Source: Thalassobaculum litoreum DSM 18839
GTDB taxonomy: Bacteria; Pseudomonadota; Alphaproteobacteria; Thalassobaculales; Thalassobaculaceae
Direction: 5' to 3'
Assembly: GCF_900102465.1 (NCBI RefSeq)
Contig: NZ_FNBW01000018.1
Coordinates: forward strand, 1 to 64,000
Length of the DNA: 64,000 bases
Part shown: positions 7,910-17,447 of the stretch, piece after piece
Numbering within the stretch: position 1 is the first letter of the stretch
Layout: each line of letters opens with the position of its first letter
Notes under the pieces: model-generated
Database searches by the model: none
Seen by the model: the letters and a program-made list of their open reading frames with translations, nothing else
What the model was told of the DNA's origin: nothing
Translations under genes and position numbers: made by a program

Positions 7910-10369
7910 TTAATAGAGCCCCGACCCGCTGGTCGCAACAGGGGCGGCGGAGGACGGCGCGGAGGCGGGATCCGTGTTCGACGGAGCCGGTCCCATTCCG
8001 CCGCCGATCACCAGACTCTCGCCGGTCGGCTCGGTGCCGGGCTTGAACGCCTCGAGGATCGCGCCGGGGGCGCCGGGATTGGCCCGCTGACCCGATTCCA
8101 GGTCGACCCAGACCATGCGCACACCGGGTGGAATACGGAAATCGGGGGTCACCACATCCTCAAGCGCATCCGCCATGAAGGCCTTGAAGATCGGGGCGGC
8201 CACGCTGGACCCCGTGTCGTGCCGGCCGAGCGTGCGCGGCTGGTCGAATCCGACATAGACACCGACCGCGAGGTCCGGGGAGAAGCCGACGAACCAGGTG
8301 TCCATGTTCTCGGTGGTCGCCCCGGTCTTGCCGCCGAGCGTCTTGCCGAGCTCGGCGATGCGCCGGCCCGTGCCGCGCAGAACCACGCCTTCCAGCATGG
8401 AGACGATCTGGTAGGCGGAGGCCGGATCGACGATCTGCTCGCGTGTGTCGGGGATCTGCGGCGGCGGGCCGCCGGTCCAGGACTCCGCCGAGCAGCCGTC
8501 GCAGGATCGGTCGTCATGCCGGTAGACGGTTTTCCCATGGCGGTCGACCACCCGATCGAACAGCGACGGGGTGATCCGCTTGCCGCCGTTGACCAGCATC
8601 GAATAGGCGGTGGTCATGCGCAGCAGCGTCGTCTCCGCCGCCCCCAACGAGAAGGACAGATGCGGCTGCATGTCGTCCACCACACCGAAACGCTTGGCGT
8701 ACTGGACGACCTTCTCCATCCCGATGGTCTGGGCGAGGCGCACCGTCATCAGGTTGCGCGACTTCTCGATGCCGAGGCGCATCGGCGTCGGCCCGTAGAA
8801 CTCGTTGGAATAGTTAGACGGCTTCCATTTCGGCAGCCCCGGCCCCTGGTCGAGCACGAAGGGCGCGTCCAGGATCTGCGTGGCGGGGGTGTAGCCGCTG
8901 TCGAGCGCCGTCAGGTAGACGAACGGCTTGAACGAGGAGCCGGGTTGGCGCCACGCCTGGGTCGCCCGGTTGAACTCGCTCATCTCGGTGCTGTATCCGC
9001 CGGTCATGGCCAGCACCCGCCCGGTATGCGGGTCCATCGCCACCAGTCCGCCGCTCACGTCCGGGATCTGGCGCAGGGCAACGGTCGCCTCGCTGTAGGC
9101 CTCGCCCTTGCCGTCCTCGGTCACCGTCTCCACCGGCACCACATCGCCGACGGACAGCACCTCGGTCACCGACTTGGGCGTGCCGCCGAAACGCTGATCC
9201 TCCAGCCACTGGCGCGCCCATTTCATCTCGTCATAGGGCAGCCTGGCCAGCGACCCGTCGGGAAAGCCGATGGTCGCCGCCTTGGCGTCCGCCTTGACCA
9301 CCGCGCCAAGACGCCAGTCGCCGAGACCGGACGGCCGCTCGACCTTGGCGAGCGCGTCGCCCCAGCCGGGAACGATCTCGATCCGGGCCAACGGTCCGCG
9401 CCAGCCATGCCGCTGGTCATAGTCGATCAGGCCCCCGCGCAGCGCCTTGTCGGCCATGCGCTGCAGCTCCGGGTCCAGGGTGGTGCGGACCGACAGACCG
9501 CCCTCGTACAGACCCTCGTCGCCATAGCGTTCGAGCAGGTCGCGGCGCACTTCCTCGGCAAAGTAATCGGCGGAGGTCTCGTCGCCCGTGGTCGCGGTCG
9601 AGACCGTCAGCGGCTCCTGCACCGCGCTCTGCGCCTCGGCCTGGGTGATGAAGCCGTTATCCGACATCTGGCCGACCACCCAGTTACGCCGGGCGACGGC
9701 GGCGTCGTGCTTGCGGGTCGGATGATAATTGTTCGGCGCCTTCGGCAGGGCCGCCAGATAGGCCGCCTCGGCGATCGTCAGTTCGGCCAGCGGCTTGTCG
9801 AAATAGTTCAGCGCGGCCGCCGCGACGCCGTAGGAACCGAAGCCCAGATAGATCTCGTTCAGGTACAGCTCGAGGATCCGGTCCTTGCTCAGCACCCGCT
9901 CGATGCGGAAGGAGAGGATCGCCTCCTTGGCCTTGCGATCGATCGACACCTCGTTGGTCAGCAGGAAGTTCTTGGCCACCTGCTGGGTGATCGTCGACGC
10001 CCCCACCGGGCGACGGCCGGTGCCGTAGTTCTTCAAGTTCAGCACCACCGCGGAGGCGAGGCTGACGAAGTCGATGCCCGGGTGGTTGTAGAAATTCTTG
10101 TCCTCGGCCGCGAGGAACGCCTTCACCACGCGCTTGGGGATGGCCTCGATGGCGACGAAGACACGCTTGTTGCGCGCATACTCTTCAAGCAGCCGGCCGT
10201 CGCCCGCATGGACGCGCGTCACCACCGGCGGCTCGTAATCCGCCAGGTACTCATAGTCCGGCAGGCCGCGGCCGAAATGGTGGAACGCGTACAGCACGGC
10301 TCCCACGCCGCCGATCGCGACGATCAGGAAGAAAACGAAGATTCCGAGCAGCCAACGCAGCAAATCCAT
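7910..10369 (-). CDS. mrcA: Penicillin-binding protein 1A (bifunctional)
   Basis: This 819-residue class A PBP polymerises and cross-links peptidoglycan outside the inner membrane. A single N-terminal membrane segment (residues 5-28) anchors it. The glycosyltransferase domain (about 55-225) has the catalytic Glu in AAEDKNFYNHPGID (Glu89). The transpeptidase has the nucleophile in QPGSSFKP (Ser478, Lys481), SRN at 537-539 and KTGATT from 681. An OB-like insert lies between the two domains. GGAGGG is placed three bases before ATG. prfB follows 66 bases downstream. Confidence 0.95.
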   Translation of the reverse strand: MDLLRWLLGIFVFFLIVAIGGVGAVLYAFHHFGRGLPDYEYLADYEPPVVTRVHAGDGRLLEEYARNKRVFVAIEAIPKRVVKAFLAAEDKNFYNHPGIDFVSLASAVVLNLKNYGTGRRPVGASTITQQVAKNFLLTNEVSIDRKAKEAILSFRIERVLSKDRILELYLNEIYLGFGSYGVAAAALNYFDKPLAELTIAEAAYLAALPKAPNNYHPTRKHDAAVARRNWVVGQMSDNGFITQAEAQSAVQEPLTVSTATTGDETSADYFAEEVRRDLLERYGDEGLYEGGLSVRTTLDPELQRMADKALRGGLIDYDQRHGWRGPLARIEIVPGWGDALAKVERPSGLGDWRLGAVVKADAKAATIGFPDGSLARLPYDEMKWARQWLEDQRFGGTPKSVTEVLSVGDVVPVETVTEDGKGEAYSEATVALRQIPDVSGGLVAMDPHTGRVLAMTGGYSTEMSEFNRATQAWRQPGSSFKPFVYLTALDSGYTPATQILDAPFVLDQGPGLPKWKPSNYSNEFYGPTPMRLGIEKSRNLMTVRLAQTIGMEKVVQYAKRFGVVDDMQPHLSFSLGAAETTLLRMTTAYSMLVNGGKRITPSLFDRVVDRHGKTVYRHDDRSCDGCSAESWTGGPPPQIPDTREQIVDPASAYQIVSMLEGVVLRGTGRRIAELGKTLGGKTGATTENMDTWFVGFSPDLAVGVYVGFDQPRTLGRHDTGSSVAAPIFKAFMADALEDVVTPDFRIPPGVRMVWVDLESGQRANPGAPGAILEAFKPGTEPTGESLVIGGGMGPAPSNTDPASAPSSAAPVATSGSGLY

Positions 10370-10596
10370 ACCCTCCGAAGCCCGGCCCCACCCTACCAGA
10401 CGCGCTGGGCATATGCATTCCCAACGCCGTGACCGGCGATCGGTTGCGGACCCTACGAGGATAATGTGTCGCGAAGGCGGCGGGATGTGGGCTCCCGCAC
10501 TTCGGCATGGCCCGCTCGTCGGGATGGATTGACGAAAGACGGGCGACTTCGCACGCTACCGGTCATCTGTATCAGGATTGCCCCGGAGACGATGCC

Positions 10597-11406
10597 ATGA
10601 CCAGCAGCCCGCTCCCCGAGACCACGATCGATCATTTCCGCCGCGACGGGGCGGTGAAGCTGTCCGGCGTGTTCGACAAGGACTGGATCGCGGAACTCCG
10701 CGACGGCATCGACCGCAACATGCGGGAACCGGGAACCTACGCCAAGGAATACACCCCCGAGGGTAAGCCGGGATACTTCTTCGGCGATTACTGCAACTGG
10801 CAGCGCATTCCGGAATATGACCGGTTCCTGAAGGACTCCCCGGCCGCCGACGTCGCCGGTCAGCTCATGGGCGCGCGAAAGGTCGTGCTGTTCCACGAGC
10901 ATGTGCTGGTCAAGGAGCCGGGCACCGAGGAGCGCACTCCCTGGCACCACGACCAGCCCTACTACTGCATCGAGGGAACCCAGACCTGCTCGCTGTGGAT
11001 CCCGCTCGATCCGGTGCCCCGGGAGGTCTGCGTGGAGTTCGTCGCCGGCTCCCACACCTGGGGCAAGCGCTTCCTGCCGACCAAGTTCAAGGGCGAGGCC
11101 TACGAGCGCGGCGACGAGGGCCTGGAGCCGCTGCCGGATATCGAGCTGCAGCGCGGCGAGCACACCATCCTCGGCTGGGACATGGAGCCCGGCGACGCCA
11201 TCGCCTTCTCCTTCCTGACGGTGCACGGCGCGCCGGGCAATCCGGGCACCGGCGGCAACCGCCGACGCGCCTTCGCCGCCCGGTTCTGCGGCGACGACGT
11301 GGTCTACGTGAAACGTAAGGGCGAAGTATCGCCGCCCTTCCCCGATGTCCGGCTGAACCACGGCGACCCGCTGCGGGGCGAGGAATTCCCGGTCCTACGG
11401 GGGTAG
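10597..11406 (+). CDS. Phytanoyl-CoA dioxygenase (PhyH) family protein
   Basis: The 269-residue protein is an Fe(II)/2-oxoglutarate-dependent oxygenase of the PhyH family. The iron facial triad is visible: His117 and Asp119 in TPWHHDQPYYC and the distal His210 in TVHGAPGN. The downstream Arg expected to hold 2-oxoglutarate lies in the NRRRAFAARF strand. ATG 10597 has GGAG eight bases upstream, whereas the longer open frame lacks such a site. Substrates in the family range from phytanoyl-CoA to ectoine and various small acids, and the neighbours do not settle which applies here. Confidence 0.85.
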   Translation: MTSSPLPETTIDHFRRDGAVKLSGVFDKDWIAELRDGIDRNMREPGTYAKEYTPEGKPGYFFGDYCNWQRIPEYDRFLKDSPAADVAGQLMGARKVVLFHEHVLVKEPGTEERTPWHHDQPYYCIEGTQTCSLWIPLDPVPREVCVEFVAGSHTWGKRFLPTKFKGEAYERGDEGLEPLPDIELQRGEHTILGWDMEPGDAIAFSFLTVHGAPGNPGTGGNRRRAFAARFCGDDVVYVKRKGEVSPPFPDVRLNHGDPLRGEEFPVLRG

Positions 11407-11510
11407 TCACCCGCTTGCCGACCGGCTTTCGCGCTGGTAGAGACCCTCTCCCATTACCGAGTCGCCCGCCTCCCTGACGATCCCTCACGGAGCGGGCCGG
11501 GAGAGGCTCC

Positions 11511-13154
11511 ATGGCCAGCGACAGCACGATCGACACACCGGACGCCGACCGCGTCTACCTGTTCGACACCACCCTGCGCGACGGGCAGCAGACCCGCGGC
11601 GTCGACTTTACCGTCGCCGACAAGGCGGCGATCGCCCGTGCGCTGGACCAGCTTGGGATCGACTACATCGAAGGCGGCTGGCCAGGTGCCAATCCGACCG
11701 ACGACCGGTTCTTCGCCGAACCGCCGAAGATGGAGAACGCCCGCATCGTCGCCTTCGGCATGACCCGCCGCCCGGGCCGCAGCGCCGAGAACGATCCCGG
11801 TCTCGCCGGCATCCTCGACGCCCGGGTGCCCGCGGTCTGCCTGGTCGGCAAGACCTGGGACTTCCATGTCGACGTGGCGCTGGAGATCGAGCGCGACGAG
11901 AACGTGGCCATGGTGCGCGATAGCATCGCCCGCGCCGTCACCGTCGGCCGCGAGGCGATGTTCGACTGCGAGCATTTCTTCGACGGCTTCAAGGCCAATC
12001 CCGACTACGCCCTGGAATGCGCCGAGGCGGCCTACAAGTCCGGGGCGCGCTGGGTGGTGCTGTGCGACACCAACGGCGGCACCCTGCCCCACGAGATCGA
12101 GGCGATCGTCGCCACGGTTGCCGCGCGGGTGCCCGGGACCCATCTGGGCATCCACTGCCACAACGACACCGGCAACGCCGTCGCCAACTCGCTGGCGGCG
12201 ATCCGGGCCGGCGCCCGGCAGGTCCAGGGCACGATCAACGGCCTGGGCGAGCGCTGCGGCAATGCCGACATGATGGCGATCATCCCGAACCTCGTGGTCA
12301 AGATGGGGATGACGACCAATGTGGGCGCCGACAAGCTGACGCAGCTCACCTCGGTGTCCCGGATGCTGGACGAGCGGCTGAACCGGTCGAGCGACCCGCA
12401 CCGCGCCTATGTCGGGGCCGCCGCCTTCGCCCATAAGGGCGGGCTGCACGTCTCCGCGGTGCAGAAGGACCCGAAGACCTACGAGCATGTGGAGCCGGGC
12501 ATCGTCGGCAACCAGCGCCACATCCTGGTGTCCGACCAGGCCGGCCGCTCCAACATCCTGGCCCGCTTCGCCGAAATCGGCGTCGAGATCGACCCCAAGC
12601 ATCCGAAGATCCAGCGGCTGGTCGACGAGGTGAAGGAGAAGGAGTTCCTCGGCTATTCCTACGACAGCGCGGAAGCGAGCTTCGAGCTGCTGGCCCGCCG
12701 GCTGATCCAGGGGGTGCCGGAGTTCTTCACCATCGAACGCTGGCGCGTCATGGACGAACGCCGGTTCAACGCCCGTGGCGATCTGGTGATCGAGTCCGAG
12801 GCGACGGCGACCCTCACGGTCGGCGGCACCGCCCATCACGAGGTCGCGGTCGGCAACGGGCCGGTCAACGCGCTCGACACCGCCATCCGCAAGGCGCTGA
12901 CGCCGAAGTTTCCCGCGATCCAGACCATGCGGCTGATCGATTACAAGGTGCGCATTCTGCCGCCCGCCCGCGACGGCGACGGCACCGACGCCACCACCCG
13001 GGTGATGATCGAGAGCGAGGACGAGACCGGCACCACCTGGCGCACGGTCGGCGTCAGCCCGAACATCATCGACGCCTCCATCGCCGCCCTGTCGGACGCC
13101 ATCACCTGGAAGTTGCTGCGCGCCGGCGCGGCAGTGCCGAAAACGGACGCCTGA
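11511..13154 (+). CDS. cimA: (R)-citramalate synthase
   Basis: The 547-residue enzyme condenses acetyl-CoA with pyruvate to citramalate, the first step of a threonine-independent isoleucine route. Family marks are FDTTLRDGQQ near residue 18 (metal and pyruvate site), GIHCHNDTGNAVANS with two metal-binding His, and NGLGERCGN. A C-terminal regulatory dimer domain begins around residue 410 and usually mediates isoleucine feedback. The length and the GGWPGANPTDDRFF segment favour CimA over LeuA (2-isopropylmalate synthase). GGGAGAGG precedes ATG. trmJ follows after four bases, so the pair is an operon. Confidence 0.88.
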   Translation: MASDSTIDTPDADRVYLFDTTLRDGQQTRGVDFTVADKAAIARALDQLGIDYIEGGWPGANPTDDRFFAEPPKMENARIVAFGMTRRPGRSAENDPGLAGILDARVPAVCLVGKTWDFHVDVALEIERDENVAMVRDSIARAVTVGREAMFDCEHFFDGFKANPDYALECAEAAYKSGARWVVLCDTNGGTLPHEIEAIVATVAARVPGTHLGIHCHNDTGNAVANSLAAIRAGARQVQGTINGLGERCGNADMMAIIPNLVVKMGMTTNVGADKLTQLTSVSRMLDERLNRSSDPHRAYVGAAAFAHKGGLHVSAVQKDPKTYEHVEPGIVGNQRHILVSDQAGRSNILARFAEIGVEIDPKHPKIQRLVDEVKEKEFLGYSYDSAEASFELLARRLIQGVPEFFTIERWRVMDERRFNARGDLVIESEATATLTVGGTAHHEVAVGNGPVNALDTAIRKALTPKFPAIQTMRLIDYKVRILPPARDGDGTDATTRVMIESEDETGTTWRTVGVSPNIIDASIAALSDAITWKLLRAGAAVPKTDA

Positions 13155-13158
13155 CCAG

Positions 13159-13923
13159 ATGGCGGGGACCGACCACGCCAGGTCCGTCGCGGGCTCCGGG
13201 CCGGCGATCGTGCTGGTGGAACCGCAGCTCGGCGAGAACATCGGGGCCTGCGCGCGGGCGATGCTGAACTGCGGCCTGACCGACATGCGCCTGGTCAATC
13301 CGCGCGACGGCTGGCCCAACCCCGCCGCCGAGGCCATGGCGGCCGGCGCCATCGAGGTGCTGCAGCAGGCCCGGGTCTACCCCACGACGGCCGAAGCGTG
13401 CGCCGACCTGACCTATGTCCTGGCGACCACCGCCCGGCCGCGCGGGGTGACCAAGGAGGCGCTGGTGCCGCGCGCCGCCGTCGCCCAGCTCCGCGCCCGG
13501 ATCGCGGCGGAGCAGCCGGCCGGCGTGCTGTTCGGCCCGGAGCGGGCCGGGCTGGTGAACGACGACGTGACCCTGGCCGATGCGGTGATCACCGTGCCGC
13601 TCAACCCGGGTTTTTCGTCGCTGAACCTCGCCCAGGCCGTGCTGCTGGTCGGCTACGAGTGGTACCAGAGCGGCGACGACACGCCGGACGTCCAGCTCAT
13701 GTCCGACAGCCCGCCGGCGCCGGTGGAGACCCGGGAGTTCTTCTTCTCCCGCCTCGAGGCCGAACTCGAGGAGGTCGGGTTCTTCTATCCCGAGCATTTC
13801 GGCCCGACCATGAAGCGCAATCTGCGCACCATGTTCACCCGCGCCGGCCTTACCGACCAGGAGGTGCAGAGCCTCCATGGCGTGGTCAAGGCGCTGACCG
13901 GCAAGCGGCGGCGCCGGCCCTAA
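13159..13923 (+). CDS. trmJ: tRNA (cytidine/uridine-2'-O-) methyltransferase TrmJ
   Basis: The 254-residue SPOUT-class methyltransferase shows the three knot motifs: ENIGACARAMLNCGL near residue 26, LFGPERAGL near residue 129, and VPLNPGFSSLNLAQAV near residue 149. TrmJ methylates the ribose at position 32 of several tRNAs. The C-terminal extension containing FFFSRLEAELEEVGFF matches TrmJ rather than the shorter TrmL. The gene is translationally tied to cimA by a four-base gap. Confidence 0.9.
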   Translation: MAGTDHARSVAGSGPAIVLVEPQLGENIGACARAMLNCGLTDMRLVNPRDGWPNPAAEAMAAGAIEVLQQARVYPTTAEACADLTYVLATTARPRGVTKEALVPRAAVAQLRARIAAEQPAGVLFGPERAGLVNDDVTLADAVITVPLNPGFSSLNLAQAVLLVGYEWYQSGDDTPDVQLMSDSPPAPVETREFFFSRLEAELEEVGFFYPEHFGPTMKRNLRTMFTRAGLTDQEVQSLHGVVKALTGKRRRRP

Positions 13924-13937
13924 TCGGCACGGCCTGT

Positions 13938-13965
13938 TTGACATTTCCCGGCCGATCCGTATAAC
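13938..13965 (+). promoter_or_regulatory. Sigma70-type promoter of rpsD
   Basis: TTGACA at 13938-13943 and TATAAC at 13960-13965 are separated by 16 bases, close to the housekeeping consensus. The leader to the rpsD start codon is about 140 bases. In many bacteria S4 regulates its own or an operon's translation through such a leader, but no defined S4-binding fold was traced here. Confidence 0.75.
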
Positions 13966-14113
13966 GCGCCCATTCCTGAGAACGAGGACCATGCCTACGC
14001 GCGTGTTCCCGGCCCGGCCAAAGCGCGAGCAGCGTGCCGGATCACCCTATCGGGACAACCCGCCCAACGGCTGAAAACGGCCAAAAACGGGCAGAAGAAG
14101 AAGGAGCAACGCG

Positions 14114-14728
14114 ATGGCCAAGCGCATCGCTGCGAAGCACAAGATTGACCGCCGCCTCGGTGTGAACCTCTGGGGCCGCCCGAAATCCCCGCTCAACAAC
14201 CGCGAATACGGCCCGGGTCAGCACGGGCAGCGCCGCCGCAAGCCGACCGACTACGGCGTGCAGCTCATGGCGAAGCAGAAGCTGAAGGGCTATTACGGCA
14301 ACATCGGCGAGAAGCAGTTCCGCAAGTACTACGCCGAGGCCGTGCGTCGTAAGGGCGACACCGGCGAGAACCTGATCGGCATTCTGGAGACTCGCCTGGA
14401 CGCGGTCGTCTACCGCATGAAGTTCGTGCCGACCGTCTTCGCCGCCCGCCAGCTGGTCAACCACGGCCACGTCAAGGTGAACGGCAAGCGCGTGAACATC
14501 CCCTCGTTCCTGGTGCGCGAAGGCGACGTGGTCGAGGTCAAGGAGAAGTCCCGCGAGCTGCCCGTGGTCCTGGAAGGCGCGCAGTCGAACGAGCGCGACG
14601 TTCCGGATTATCTGGAAGTCGATCACAGCAAGATGACCGGCTCCTTCATCCGCATCCCGAAGCTCGAGGACGTGCCGTACCCGGTGCAGATGGAACCCAG
14701 CCTCGTGGTCGAGTTCTACTCGCGCTGA
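14114..14728 (+). CDS. rpsD: 30S ribosomal protein S4
   Basis: The 204-residue protein is full length for bacterial S4, a primary 16S rRNA-binding protein of the small subunit. Visible features are the N-terminal basic segment and the S4 RNA-binding domain at about residues 94-155 ([13 protein letters not shown] ... [21 protein letters not shown]). The zinc Cys residues of some S4 proteins are absent, as in the C-minus form. It stands alone, outside the alpha operon, with its own promoter and a strong terminator, as is usual in Alphaproteobacteria. The ribosome site is AAGGAG. Confidence 0.98.
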   Translation: MAKRIAAKHKIDRRLGVNLWGRPKSPLNNREYGPGQHGQRRRKPTDYGVQLMAKQKLKGYYGNIGEKQFRKYYAEAVRRKGDTGENLIGILETRLDAVVYRMKFVPTVFAARQLVNHGHVKVNGKRVNIPSFLVREGDVVEVKEKSRELPVVLEGAQSNERDVPDYLEVDHSKMTGSFIRIPKLEDVPYPVQMEPSLVVEFYSR

Positions 14729-14756
14729 TCGACGGCGTTTCAGAAAATCTGCGACT

Positions 14757-14787
14757 GGCCGGCCCTTGTGGCCGGCCTTTTGCTTTT
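14757..14787 (+). terminator. Intrinsic terminator of rpsD
   Basis: An 8-bp perfect stem GGCCGGCC with a five-base loop is followed directly by TTTTGCTTTT. It lies 29 bases after the rpsD stop codon. Confidence 0.92.
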
Positions 14788-14902
14788 CCAGGCCCGCATT
14801 CGCCTTTGCCACCACTTCCGATAAGCGCTTGAGTCTTTCTTAACCAATTGTTCAACGGAGTTGAGCGATATACGATCCAATTGGAGAGGGAGAACAAGCA
14901 GC

Positions 14903-16216
14903 ATGGCCTCGGCGACGCTCGAAACGCCGGCCCCGGTCCTGGTCGCCCAGGCGATCCGCGCGCATCAGCTGGGCCATCTGGACGCGGCGCAGGATCTGTA
15001 TGGCCGCGCCCTCGCCGCCGACCCCCTGGATTCCGACGCCCTCAACCTGATGGGCACGCTGATGCTGCAACGCGGCGACCTTTCCAGCGCCGTGCCGTTC
15101 TCCGCCAAGGCCGTCCTCGTCGACCCCCGCGCACCCGGCGCGCTCAACACGCTCGGGCTCATCCTGCGGCAGGCCGGACAGATTGCGGCCGCCGCCAGCT
15201 GCTATCAGAAGGCGCTGCTGATCGACGACGGCTTCGCCGATGCCTACAGCAATCTCGGCGTGATCCTTAAATCGGAGGGACATCTGCTGCGGGCGATCGA
15301 GTATTACCGCCGGGCCCTCGACCTCGACCCGACCCTGGGCGAGACCTACAACAACCTGGCCAATGCCTACCAGGAGATCGGCGAGCTGCCCGAGGCGGTG
15401 GAAGCCTATCTCCACGCCGCGGATCGCATGCCGGACAGCGATACCGTGCACTACAATGTCGGCATGCTGCTGAATCGCCAGGGTCAGACCGACGACGCGC
15501 TGATCCATCTGAAACGCGCGCTGGAAATCAACCCCGAGCGAAGCGACGCCCGGCATCTGGTGGCCGCCCTGGAAGGCCGCACGACCCAGCGGGCTCCGCT
15601 CGACTATGTCCGCAAGCTGTTCGACGACTATGCGCCGCGCTTCGAGGCGCATCTGGTCGGCGATCTGCAGTGCCGGATCCATCTCGACATCGTCGGCCTG
15701 CTGAACCAGCACCGGCGCGGGCGCCGCTTCGGCCGCGCCCTGGACCTGGGATGCGGAACCGGCCTCACCGGTGCTGCGGCCCGGGGCTTCGTCGACCACC
15801 TCGCCGGCGTGGACCTGTCGGAGAACATGCTGCGTCAGGCCGAAGTGAAGGGCGTGTACGACGCCCTGAGAACCGCCGACATCGACAGCTATCTCGAGGA
15901 GGCGGATCAGCGGGTGGACCTCGTCATGGCGGGCGACGTGTTCATCTACATGGGTGCCCTGGACAAGACCATCGGCCTGATCGCGGACAGGCTCAACGAT
16001 CATGGGATGCTGGCCTTCTCGGTCGAAGCCGAGGTCCCGGCCGCGTCCTGGGTTCTTCGGCCGTCGGGTCGATTTGGCCACGGCGACGCCTATATATCGT
16101 CGTTGATGGCCGAGAACGGGTTGGCGGTCGTGGACAAACTCCGCACCGCACTGCGAAACGATCGCGGTAAACCCATTACCGGCATCATATACTTGGCGGA
16201 GAAAATCGCCGCCTGA
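14903..16216 (+). CDS. TPR-repeat protein fused to a SAM-dependent methyltransferase
   Basis: The 437-residue protein has about six tetratricopeptide repeats in residues 10-220, with signatures such as SALNTLGLILRQAGQ-like, AYSNLGVILKSEGH and TYNNLANAYQEIGE. A class I methyltransferase domain follows, with the SAM loop LDLGCGTGLTG near residue 275 and VDLSENML after it. The linking segment DYAPRFEAHLVGDL recurs in this predicted family. TPR repeats would recruit a protein partner for methylation. ATG 14903 follows a purine-rich GAGAGGGAG. A TTG 42 bases upstream is less likely. The target is unknown. Confidence 0.82.
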   Translation: MASATLETPAPVLVAQAIRAHQLGHLDAAQDLYGRALAADPLDSDALNLMGTLMLQRGDLSSAVPFSAKAVLVDPRAPGALNTLGLILRQAGQIAAAASCYQKALLIDDGFADAYSNLGVILKSEGHLLRAIEYYRRALDLDPTLGETYNNLANAYQEIGELPEAVEAYLHAADRMPDSDTVHYNVGMLLNRQGQTDDALIHLKRALEINPERSDARHLVAALEGRTTQRAPLDYVRKLFDDYAPRFEAHLVGDLQCRIHLDIVGLLNQHRRGRRFGRALDLGCGTGLTGAAARGFVDHLAGVDLSENMLRQAEVKGVYDALRTADIDSYLEEADQRVDLVMAGDVFIYMGALDKTIGLIADRLNDHGMLAFSVEAEVPAASWVLRPSGRFGHGDAYISSLMAENGLAVVDKLRTALRNDRGKPITGIIYLAEKIAA

Positions 16217-16331
16217 CCGACCCGCATGTCCGGAGCGACGGACATCGGACGGTTTCACGTTGGCGGTAGGATTGTATACCGTCGTCGCGCCCGTCGGAGA
16301 GCCGCTCCCGGGGCCGCCACCGGAGGGCCGC

Positions 16332-17447
16332 ATGAGTATCCTGCGCCAAATTTTCGTCGTCGGACTGCTGGGCGCCCTGGTCGTCGCGGGCTGGATCTTC
16401 GCCCGGCCGATCCTGTCCGAAGAGGGGACGGGTACGGCCGGCGGCAGACCGGGCGACAGGGCGAGCGCCGCGGTCGTCGCCGAGGTGACCTTCAGCCCCG
16501 AACGCATCCGTCTCGAAGCCGTCGGCACGGCCCGCGCACATCGCTCCGCGACGCTCTATGCCCCCGCCGCCGGCGAGGTGGAGGCCATCAACTTCACCTC
16601 CGACCAGGAGGTCGCCCAGGGCGACGTCCTGCTGGAACTCGACCGCGAGGCGGAGGAACTGGCGGTCGAACTCGCCCGGGTCCGGCGCGCCGACGCGGAC
16701 CGGATCGTCGGCCGCCTGCGCAGCCTCAGCCGTTCGGGCGCCGTCGCCCAGGCCACCCTGGACGATGCGCTGACCACCCTGGAGGCCGCGCGGATCGAGC
16801 TGAAGACGGCCGAGGTCGCCCTGTCGGACCGGTTCGTCGTCGCCCCCTTCTCCGGCCGCGTCGGGCTGACCGATCTGGATGTCGGCGACCGGATCGCTCC
16901 CGACACCCGCATCGCCACCCTGGACGACCGCTCCACCCTTCTGGTCCGGTTCGACGCGCCGGAGGCGCTGCTGGGACGCATCCAGGTCGGCGACACGGCA
17001 TCGGTCGTGCCCTGGACCGGCACCGACATCTCCGCCGAAGGCACGGTCTATGATGTCGACAGCCGCGTCGACGAGGACAACCGATCCTTCGCCGTGCGGG
17101 CTCGCATTCCCAACGAGGACGATCGCCTGCGCCCCGGCATGAGCTTCCGCGTCAGCCTGGACATCCGCGGGCCGGAACGCCCCCGGGTGCCGGAGATCGC
17201 GATCCAGTGGGGCGGCGACGGCTCTTTTGTCTGGGTGGTCCGCGACCAGACGGCCCGGCGCGTCCCGGTCACCATCGTCCAGCGTCAGGAAGCGATGGTG
17301 CTGGTCGACGGAGCCATCGACCGCGACGATTTCGTCGTCGTCGAAGGCCTGCACCGGATGCGTCCGGGCGCGCCGGTCGAGATCATTCCGGAGGAGAAGC
17401 GCGCGCCGCAACCGGTGCCCGCCCATCTGCAGGGCGCCGGCTCATGA
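16332..17447 (+). CDS. RND efflux pump, periplasmic adaptor (MFP) subunit
   Basis: The 371-residue adaptor links an inner-membrane RND pump to an outer-membrane channel. It has one N-terminal membrane or signal segment (residues 4-24), then a lipoyl-like domain split by a short coiled coil (LELDREAEELAVELARVRRADAD). The barrel follows (VVAPFSGRVGLTDLDVGDRI), and then a membrane-proximal domain. ATG 16332 has GGAGG five bases upstream. The stop overlaps the permease start by four bases (ATGA), so translation is coupled. No outer-membrane factor gene is nearby, so a shared TolC is presumed. Confidence 0.9.
   Translation: MSILRQIFVVGLLGALVVAGWIFARPILSEEGTGTAGGRPGDRASAAVVAEVTFSPERIRLEAVGTARAHRSATLYAPAAGEVEAINFTSDQEVAQGDVLLELDREAEELAVELARVRRADADRIVGRLRSLSRSGAVAQATLDDALTTLEAARIELKTAEVALSDRFVVAPFSGRVGLTDLDVGDRIAPDTRIATLDDRSTLLVRFDAPEALLGRIQVGDTASVVPWTGTDISAEGTVYDVDSRVDEDNRSFAVRARIPNEDDRLRPGMSFRVSLDIRGPERPRVPEIAIQWGGDGSFVWVVRDQTARRVPVTIVQRQEAMVLVDGAIDRDDFVVVEGLHRMRPGAPVEIIPEEKRAPQPVPAHLQGAGS

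Noticed and set aside
7397-10432. Very long open frame opposite mrcA and prfB
   Set aside because: High GC content keeps the antisense frame open. mrcA and prfB carry all expected motifs on the minus strand, and the opposite translation is low-complexity with no domain.
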